Below are positions 24,717-29,588 of a DNA stretch of 29,588 bases, piece by piece; positions within the stretch are counted from its first letter, which is position 1, and each line of letters begins with the position of its first letter. The notes beneath the pieces are model-generated. The model saw nothing but the letters and a program-made list of their open reading frames with translations, did not search any database and was not told where the DNA came from. Origin of the DNA: JAIOSM01 sp964593725 (GTDB lineage: Bacteria; Desulfobacterota; Desulfobacteria; Desulfobacterales; Desulfobacteraceae); the NCBI GenBank assembly GCA_964593725.1, contig CAZQJS010000036.1, positions 1-29,588 on the forward strand, written 5' to 3'. A program made the translations under genes and the position numbers.

Positions 24717-26450
24717 ATGGGTTTTAAGATAGAGTTAAAAGATGCTGTTAAACAGGAAACAATTGACCAGGACAAGGTATTATCACCGCAGGAGACTGTC
24801 AGAATATTTAAACGCAGGACAGCCAGACTTAATCTTGATATTTTGAATAAAACAGAAAGAATAGATAATGGAAGGATTGGAATCCCGGTTTTTTTCAGTC
24901 AATGCGGGATGGATGCAAAAAAGATAATCGGCACAAACAAGCAGATGGGTAAAGGAGCAACACCGGAGCAGGCAGAAGCAAGTGCTGTCATGGAGCTTGC
25001 AGAGAGGTTCAGCTTTTTCAGTTTTATGAATGATCCTGGAAATTTTATTATTGACACATGTGAAAACCTTGGTAAAAGAGCACTGCCCTTTTCCATGATA
25101 TTAAAGTCAGTGCATGATGAAACAGGTGATAATGCAGCCAAAAAAAAGATCTTTGAATCCCTGCCCCTGAAATGGTCCCGGGGTTATAATCTCACACAGA
25201 AAAAAGAGGTGCTTGTTCCCTTTGACTGGTTTTACATGATCAATGAATTTAATGGGTCATGTGCAGGTAATTGTGTTGAAGAGGCCATAAGCCAGGGTAT
25301 ATGTGAGGTTGTTGAACGGCATGTCTCCTCCCTTGTGAGCAGGAAAAAATTGAAAGTGCCCGGCATTGATCCTGACTCTGCAAAAGACCCCATGGTTAAA
25401 GAGATGCTTGAAAAATACAGAAAAGCAGGTATTACCCTTCATATTTCTGATTTTACCAATGATATGGGTATACCAACGGTGGGAGTCATGGCCTATGACA
25501 GAACAACATTTCCAGTATTAAGTGAGATCGTGTGGACAGCGGGCACCACACCAGGCCCTGAAAAAGCTCTGAGCCGTGCCTTGAGTGAAACAGCCCAGCT
25601 TGCCGGGGATTTTAATACAGGTTCCAATTTTGTGGCAAGCGGCCTTCCCAAGTTCACATCCCTGGACCAGGCCCGGTACATCACTCTCCCTGAGAAAATC
25701 ATACCCTTGAGTGATCTGCCCGACAGATCAGATATGAATATTAAGGTGGAAGTTGAAAGGCTTGTTGCACAACTTGCCAAAAGAGGAATGGATGTAATAG
25801 TGATGGATGTTAAGCATAAAGGCTTGAACATACCTGCATTCTATACAATAATTCCCGGAGCACATTTCAGGGAAAGAGCTGCTGATGCAAGTGTAGGCAT
25901 GTTCAGTGCAAGACTGATCACGGAAAAATTTGATCCGGAAAAAGCATTGATCAGGCTTGATCAAGTCGAGGCACTCCTGCCGGGACAGTATTATACAAAT
26001 TTTTATAAAGGATTGTCATTTTTATCACTGGGGGATAATGCTGCAGCTGCTGCACAGTTTAAACAAGCCCTTGCCCTTGATCCTGCACAGGCAAACATAC
26101 CTGATATCTGTTCTTATATGGGACTGTGTCTTAAGGATATGGAACAGTATGAAGAAGCACTTGAGATACTTTTAAAGGGGGCTGAAATTGACGGGCAGCG
26201 CACTGATATCCATAACCTGATCGGGTTTTGTCATTTTAAGATGAAAAATTACAAAAAGGCAATTAAGAGTTTTAAAAGAATTATTGCTCTTGATCCGGGT
26301 TCAGCCATTGATTATGCCAATATAGCATCAAACTACCGGGATATGGGTGATTCAGATGCAGCAGTAAAATATTATGAAATGGCACTTGAAATTGATCCCG
26401 GGATAGATTTTGCGCGACAAAGCCTTGCTGCTTTGAAGTCCGGCAGTTAG
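24717..26450 (+). CDS. YcaO-domain protein with C-terminal tetratricopeptide repeats
   Basis: A 577-residue cytosolic protein. Residues about 55-400 are a YcaO domain, the ATP-dependent family that phosphorylates amide backbones during azoline or thioamide formation. Two conserved Glu/Arg nucleotide-binding helices are visible: ATPEQAEASAVMELAER (81-97) and CVEEAISQGICEVVER (186-201), plus ALSRALSETAQL (284-295). Residues about 420-570 hold about four TPR units, a protein-binding superhelix, in place of the Pro-rich tail of RiPP cyclodehydratases. No TfuA, E1-like partner, precursor peptide or transporter is nearby, so this is the non-RiPP type. GGAGAG lies about seven bases before ATG. It diverges from fdhD and its stop is 3 bases from the convergent cytochrome b gene. 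The target protein is unknown; E. coli YcaO affects RimO-dependent S12 methylthiolation. Confidence 0.9.
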   Translation: MGFKIELKDAVKQETIDQDKVLSPQETVRIFKRRTARLNLDILNKTERIDNGRIGIPVFFSQCGMDAKKIIGTNKQMGKGATPEQAEASAVMELAERFSFFSFMNDPGNFIIDTCENLGKRALPFSMILKSVHDETGDNAAKKKIFESLPLKWSRGYNLTQKKEVLVPFDWFYMINEFNGSCAGNCVEEAISQGICEVVERHVSSLVSRKKLKVPGIDPDSAKDPMVKEMLEKYRKAGITLHISDFTNDMGIPTVGVMAYDRTTFPVLSEIVWTAGTTPGPEKALSRALSETAQLAGDFNTGSNFVASGLPKFTSLDQARYITLPEKIIPLSDLPDRSDMNIKVEVERLVAQLAKRGMDVIVMDVKHKGLNIPAFYTIIPGAHFRERAADASVGMFSARLITEKFDPEKALIRLDQVEALLPGQYYTNFYKGLSFLSLGDNAAAAAQFKQALALDPAQANIPDICSYMGLCLKDMEQYEEALEILLKGAEIDGQRTDIHNLIGFCHFKMKNYKKAIKSFKRIIALDPGSAIDYANIASNYRDMGDSDAAVKYYEMALEIDPGIDFARQSLAALKSGS

Positions 26451-26453
26451 GAT

Positions 26454-26909
26454 CTATTTATACAGGTGATGTATGATTCCTTTCTGTCTGGTCAGAAAAG
26501 TATGGAGGGTGTAGATAATAAAAATAATGCAGAAGAGAATATGGGTTAAATCAAGTACAATTATAAGGTTTGGTGAAAACGGAGTTCCAGTAAAATTTTT
26601 TATCATCATGGGGACACCTGTGATGATCAGCACCAGGATCATGACAAGTTTTGCAGAGACCGACGGCACAAGTTTTATGCTTTTTTCTTTATTAAAGATT
26701 GTATCAAAAACAATATAAAAAATAAGACCTGTCAGCACCATTGCAGAAAGGTAGTGCAGAATATGGGTTGTATAAAAGTGAGCAAGCCATGCAAGTCCTG
26801 GAATGTCTGCAATGTAGTACCGTTTGAAAATGGGCATCTGCCCGAATCCGGTGATGACAAGGAAGAGCATTGAAATAAGATATACAAGTTTGAGTATCAT
26901 TTTCTCCAT
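26454..26909 (-). CDS. Small four-helix cytochrome b subunit of a membrane oxidoreductase
   Basis: A 151-residue integral membrane protein with four hydrophobic helices (about 4-24, 44-68, 86-103, 115-139). His49/His52 in helix 2 and His123/His136 in helix 4 are spaced to ligate one or two b hemes, as in the di-heme cytochrome b561 / FdhI-like group; H44 is also possible. The ATG directly follows the TAG stop of the Fe-S protein gene, so the two are translationally coupled. The pair would carry electrons between a periplasmic Fe-S protein and the quinone pool. The catalytic subunit is missing from the window. Met4 is an alternative start. Family placement is good; exact enzyme membership is inferred. 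Confidence 0.75.
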   Translation of the reverse strand: MEKMILKLVYLISMLFLVITGFGQMPIFKRYYIADIPGLAWLAHFYTTHILHYLSAMVLTGLIFYIVFDTIFNKEKSIKLVPSVSAKLVMILVLIITGVPMMIKNFTGTPFSPNLIIVLDLTHILFCIIFIIYTLHTFLTRQKGIIHHLYK

Positions 26910-27875
26910 CTATTTTTTTTCCTCTTTTTTTGCGGTCTTGTAGAATTTTACAAATGCAGCTAAAGCTCCGGCAAAGGGTGCGGCAATCATTGCAAAGGCA
27001 AGGTTGTTTCCCATGGCCATCATATTTTTGACTTTGTTAAAATGAGGTTTGCCCCTGCCCTTTGTTATTGCTTTGTTTAACAGGTCAAAGGGTACGGGAG
27101 AGACATAGATAGTATTGGTTCCGCCGTTTTCCGTTTCACCATAAATATAGCCATTGGTTTTTTCTGCAAGTGCATGGGCTTTTTCAATTATTTCACTTCT
27201 GGGTCCGATACTCTGGACATCTTCCGGGCACACTTCAATGCAGGCAGGTGTCTCTCCATTGGCTATCCTGTCATAGCATCTGTCACATTTGTACATCACA
27301 CCATTGCCGGCAAAGGCAGGCATAAGGTCAAGGTAGAGTCCAACGCCTGTCTGTCTCTGGGGTATGTGCCATGGGCAGACTTGTTTACACTTTGAACCTC
27401 CCAGGCACAACTCATCATCGATTCTGGATATGCCGTTGTCCAACTGTTTTGCAGAACCCCAGGGACATAATTTAACACATGGTGGATTAACACAGTGCAT
27501 ACATCTTCTGGGTATGGTTATCTGCTCTTTTTTCCCAAAAACTTCCACAGTTGCAGATTGTATATAGAGCCATGTATATGGTGTCAACCGGTTTGTGACT
27601 TCTCTTTTTTCAGAAAAATCTTCCACTGGAACCCGGGCAGGGTACATTGCAGGAAAAGGCTTTTCAGGTTCAGGCATCTTTTTTTCATTAACCTCTTTAC
27701 ATGCATATACACACTCTTCACACCCGATACATTTTTTTATATCCAGCAAAGTAGCAATGGGCTCTCCTTTTTTCACAGCCTTTGCAGCCCTTGCAATACC
27801 AGATCCTGCTGCTACTGAACAGGCTGCTGTGGCAGAAGCTTTCAGGAATAATCGTCTTGAGATTTGCTGCACCAT
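26910..27875 (-). CDS. TAT-exported ferredoxin-type (4Fe-4S) electron-transfer protein with C-terminal membrane anchor
   Basis: A 321-residue protein of the FdnH/HybA-like Fe-S subunit family. A twin-arginine signal (SRRLFLK, residues 6-12, cleaved near ARA at 28-31) sends it folded to the periplasm. Four cysteine motifs follow: C49-C52-C55-C59; C125-C128-C133-C137; C157-(G160)-C163-C167; C197-C200-C212-C216. The third lacks one cysteine (Gly at 160), so that site may hold a 3Fe-4S cluster or another ligand. A hydrophobic helix at 287-310 anchors the C-terminus, as in HybA and FdnH. The frame runs 15 codons further upstream, but ATG 27875 with AAGGAA seven bases before starts the TAT signal correctly. 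It forms a two-gene operon with the cytochrome b. A role in formate or hydrogen oxidation is likely but not proven, as no catalytic subunit is present. Confidence 0.88.
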   Translation of the reverse strand: MVQQISRRLFLKASATAACSVAAGSGIARAAKAVKKGEPIATLLDIKKCIGCEECVYACKEVNEKKMPEPEKPFPAMYPARVPVEDFSEKREVTNRLTPYTWLYIQSATVEVFGKKEQITIPRRCMHCVNPPCVKLCPWGSAKQLDNGISRIDDELCLGGSKCKQVCPWHIPQRQTGVGLYLDLMPAFAGNGVMYKCDRCYDRIANGETPACIEVCPEDVQSIGPRSEIIEKAHALAEKTNGYIYGETENGGTNTIYVSPVPFDLLNKAITKGRGKPHFNKVKNMMAMGNNLAFAMIAAPFAGALAAFVKFYKTAKKEEKK

Positions 27876-27919
27876 GGCAATTTCCTTCAATCTTAGGTTG
27901 ACCTGTTTAAAATTGCACA

Positions 27920-27948
27920 ATTATATCAAGGGCAAACTGTTTGCACAA
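27920..27948 (-). promoter_or_regulatory. Predicted promoter with a central palindrome for the Fe-S / cytochrome b operon
   Basis: On the minus strand a perfect TATAAT (-10, 27920-27925) lies 17 bases after TTGTGC (-35, 27943-27948). The palindrome GCAAAC-T-GTTTGC (27932-27944) fills the space between them, a position suited to a repressor. TTGCACAA also occurs as a direct repeat at 27913-27920 and 27941-27948. The regulator is unknown. Confidence 0.5.
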
Positions 27949-27976
27949 GTTTAATATGTATTGTATATTAAGCTTA

Positions 27977-28027
27977 AAATATCATTTTACTATTATAACC
28001 CTGAAATATCATTTTTAGATTATAACT
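27977..28027 (+). repeat. Two tandem 24-base repeats upstream of the metal exporter gene
   Basis: Positions 27977-28000 and 28004-28027 share AAATATCATTTT and ATTATAAC around three differing bases, with a 27-base period. The second copy ends 11 bases before the exporter ATG. They may be paired regulator sites; no riboswitch-like structure is seen. Confidence 0.45.
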
Positions 28028-28038
28028 GATAAACTTTT

Positions 28039-29100
28039 ATGGAATTTATATCAATATTTAAACACGCCCTTGTGATCAGCTTTTTTGTGTTTGTAATGAT
28101 GCTTATGGTGGATTTTATTGACCTTGTCACAAATAAGCGGGTGTCTGATGCCATAAGGGGCGGCAGGCTTCGCCAGTATACCCTTGCCTCCTTTCTCGGC
28201 TCCATACCAGGGTGTCTTGGGGCTTTCATGAATATAAGCCTCTATGTCCGTGGTGTAATCGGGTTTGGGGCAGTTGTGGGGGGAATGATAGCAACTTCCG
28301 GTGATGAAGCCTTTGTAATGCTTTCCGAGTTTCCAAAAACTGCTTTAATACTTTTTGCAATGCTTTTTATATCAGGCGTTGTCTTTGCCGGCATAAGCGA
28401 TGCCATTATTGATATTTTCAATATCAAGACCTGTAATAAATGCCTTGACGCGGAATGTGATGCGTGCACTCTGGATCATCAAAATAATATTACCATCCAG
28501 ACAAATATAAATGACATTATAAGATCAGGAAGACTTTTGTCCCATTTAAGCAGGATAAGTTTTACCAGGTTTCTCTTTCTCATCCTGATTATCTCCTTTG
28601 GCCTTCTTGTGGCACTTGGGAGGCTTGGCCCTGATTCATGGGGGCCCGAGCGTACAACATTTGTACTCCTCTCCTTTGGCACATTCCTTGTTATAATGGT
28701 TGTCTCCGAGCACTACCTGCATTCACATATCTGGGAACACATTATTAAAAAGCATATACTCAGGGTGTTTCTGTGGAGTTTTGCAGCACTGCTTTTTGTG
28801 AATCTGGGTTTGTCCCATTGGAGCCTTGAGTATTTTGTCAGGCAGAATATGTGGCTTGTGCTGATTTGTGCAGCACTGATATCCATAATCCCTGAATCAG
28901 GCCCCCATCTGATTTTTGTCATGATGTTTGCCCAGGGATTAATCCCTTTTTCCGTACTCTTTACAAGTTCTTTTGTCCAGGATGGGCATGGGATGCTTCC
29001 CCTGCTCTCATATAGCGTAAAAGATTCTCTTTTGATAAAATTGTTTAATTTAGTTTTTGGACTTGCCATGGGGGCCATTCTTTTTATCAGTGGCTTTTAG
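28039..29100 (+). CDS. Putative 10-TM heavy-metal (manganese-type) exporter
   Basis: A 353-residue polytopic membrane protein with about 9-10 hydrophobic helices. It resembles the 'putative manganese transporter / 10TM heavy-metal exporter' (ArsP_2-like) family. The two halves show matching motifs: LGSIPGCLGAF (53-63) with ATSGDEAFVM (85-94) in the first, and IPESGPHLIFVMMF with FVQDGHGMLP in the second, an inverted-repeat architecture. The cytoplasmic loop between them carries CNKCLDAECDAC (132-143), a C-x2-C-x4-C-x2-C metal-binding motif. No Shine-Dalgarno precedes ATG 28039, and the leader is AT-rich with tandem repeats. It diverges from the Fe-S operon. The family is recognised by motifs; the transported ion and direction are inferred. 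Confidence 0.75.
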   Translation: MEFISIFKHALVISFFVFVMMLMVDFIDLVTNKRVSDAIRGGRLRQYTLASFLGSIPGCLGAFMNISLYVRGVIGFGAVVGGMIATSGDEAFVMLSEFPKTALILFAMLFISGVVFAGISDAIIDIFNIKTCNKCLDAECDACTLDHQNNITIQTNINDIIRSGRLLSHLSRISFTRFLFLILIISFGLLVALGRLGPDSWGPERTTFVLLSFGTFLVIMVVSEHYLHSHIWEHIIKKHILRVFLWSFAALLFVNLGLSHWSLEYFVRQNMWLVLICAALISIIPESGPHLIFVMMFAQGLIPFSVLFTSSFVQDGHGMLPLLSYSVKDSLLIKLFNLVFGLAMGAILFISGF

Positions 29101-29174
29101 TCTGTTATGAAATTAATGCAGGTACGAGAATGATTTCTCAAATCAGGAATGCACATCCAAAACTAAATATTGGT

Positions 29175-29588
29175 TCATCTGATTAATGCGTACTTTTTAT
29201 TATGAAGATCAAAAAGTTTCAATTTAAAAAACTCAAAATCACGATATCCATAAGCTTGTCGTTTCATAGTTTTAATTTTATTATTGATGCCTTCTAATGG
29301 TCCTGTTGAAATAGCATAATCATAATAAGACAAGATTCTGATTTTATGTATGCCCAGAGTTTCAGCAAATTTTTTAAGCATAGGAATGTTCGAGGCATTG
29401 GCGGGATCAATAATGCTGACAGCTTTAATTTTTTCCAAGAAAGAGTCAATGCATCACCGCATTTCCCGTTGCCGACATAATGGCAATACGTTTGATTTTT
29501 TTTAGTTTTATACTTTTATAGCGCATTTTCAAATCAAATGCACGGGTATAAGTTTTGCCCTTTTTGGAAAATGAAAGTTCTGTCTGGC
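29175..29588 (-). pseudogene. Decayed ISL3-family transposase remnant
   Basis: Minus strand. Positions 29175-29438 encode an ISL3-type C-terminus (DYAISTGPLEGINNKIKT, then KRQAYGYRDFEFFKLK). Upstream, in another frame and running to the window edge, about 29450-29588 encode TELSFSKKGKTYTRAFD and KLKKIKRIAI, matching the segments before the helix-turn-helix and just before the first catalytic Asp (IAIDE) of ISL3 transposases. The two pieces are joined out of frame and the roughly 200-residue catalytic core between them is missing, so an internal deletion has killed the element. The 5' end lies outside the window. I do not see a terminal inverted repeat after the 3' end. The TTG at 29438 is not a real start. 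Confidence 0.8.

Noticed and set aside
24717..26450. A RiPP (azoline/thiopeptide) biosynthetic cluster around YcaO
   Set aside because: No precursor peptide, E1-like/ocin-ThiF partner, dehydrogenase, TfuA, peptidase or exporter gene is adjacent, and the Pro-rich YcaO tail is absent.
27960..28038. A manganese (yybP-ykoY) riboswitch ahead of the putative Mn-type exporter
   Set aside because: The leader is under 100 bases, AT-rich, and shows only direct repeats, not the conserved GC-rich four-way fold.
1..29588. tRNA, rRNA or CRISPR arrays
   Set aside because: I saw no cloverleaf-type segments, conserved rRNA stretches or regularly spaced repeats.

Overview
The window looks like a chromosomal segment of an anaerobic deltaproteobacterium, most likely a sulfate reducer of the Desulfobacterales. 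The evidence is the moderate-to-low G+C content, the mix of genes (a Pfa-type lipid synthase, a TAT-exported Fe-S protein with its cytochrome b, FdhD, a YcaO-TPR protein, a putative heavy-metal exporter) and the Shine-Dalgarno style. This is a judgement from gene content, not a database match. Coding density is high, no stretch above 300 bases lacks a gene, and I saw no rRNA, tRNA or CRISPR array.

Region 1 (1-3.5 kb): a stand-alone response-regulator receiver and a pseudopilin with two GspG-like C-terminal modules lie on the minus strand. Divergent from them are a small lipoprotein and a tandem HD / HD-GYP signalling protein.

Region 2 (3.5-14.3 kb) is the centrepiece. It has three minus-strand genes read in the order Na+/alanine(glycine) symporter, PfaD-type enoyl reductase, and one 2.5k-residue synthase with KS-MAT-ACP-ACP-KR-PSDH-DH-DH. 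The megasynthase joins the PfaA modules to the FabA-like dehydratases normally found on PfaC, with no chain-length-factor KS and no PfaB. With PfaD it forms a compact two-gene 'secondary lipid' (polyunsaturated or modified acyl chain) synthase. No PPTase is in the window.

Region 3 (14.4-24.6 kb) is mostly housekeeping and small exported proteins: a lipoprotein with its own promoter and terminator, a B12-binding-type radical SAM protein with unusual C-x4-C-x2-C spacing, CinA, a periplasmic solute-binding protein, an alpha/beta hydrolase, the 23S rRNA uracil-C5 methyltransferase RlmD, the ClpB disaggregase, and the formate dehydrogenase sulfurtransferase FdhD.

Region 4 (24.6-29.6 kb): a YcaO-TPR protein diverges from FdhD behind an 18-bp terminator-like hairpin. 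It converges on a two-gene operon of a TAT-exported ferredoxin-type protein and a four-helix cytochrome b, which look like the electron-transfer subunits of a membrane oxidoreductase whose catalytic subunit is not here. A putative 10-TM metal exporter preceded by tandem repeats follows. The window ends in a decayed ISL3-family transposase that has lost its catalytic core.

Likely co-operation: the symporter, PfaD and synthase genes are plausibly co-transcribed and make an unusual lipid. FdhD and the Fe-S/cytochrome b pair, possibly with YcaO-TPR, suggest a formate or molybdoenzyme respiratory theme. The remaining genes look independent.
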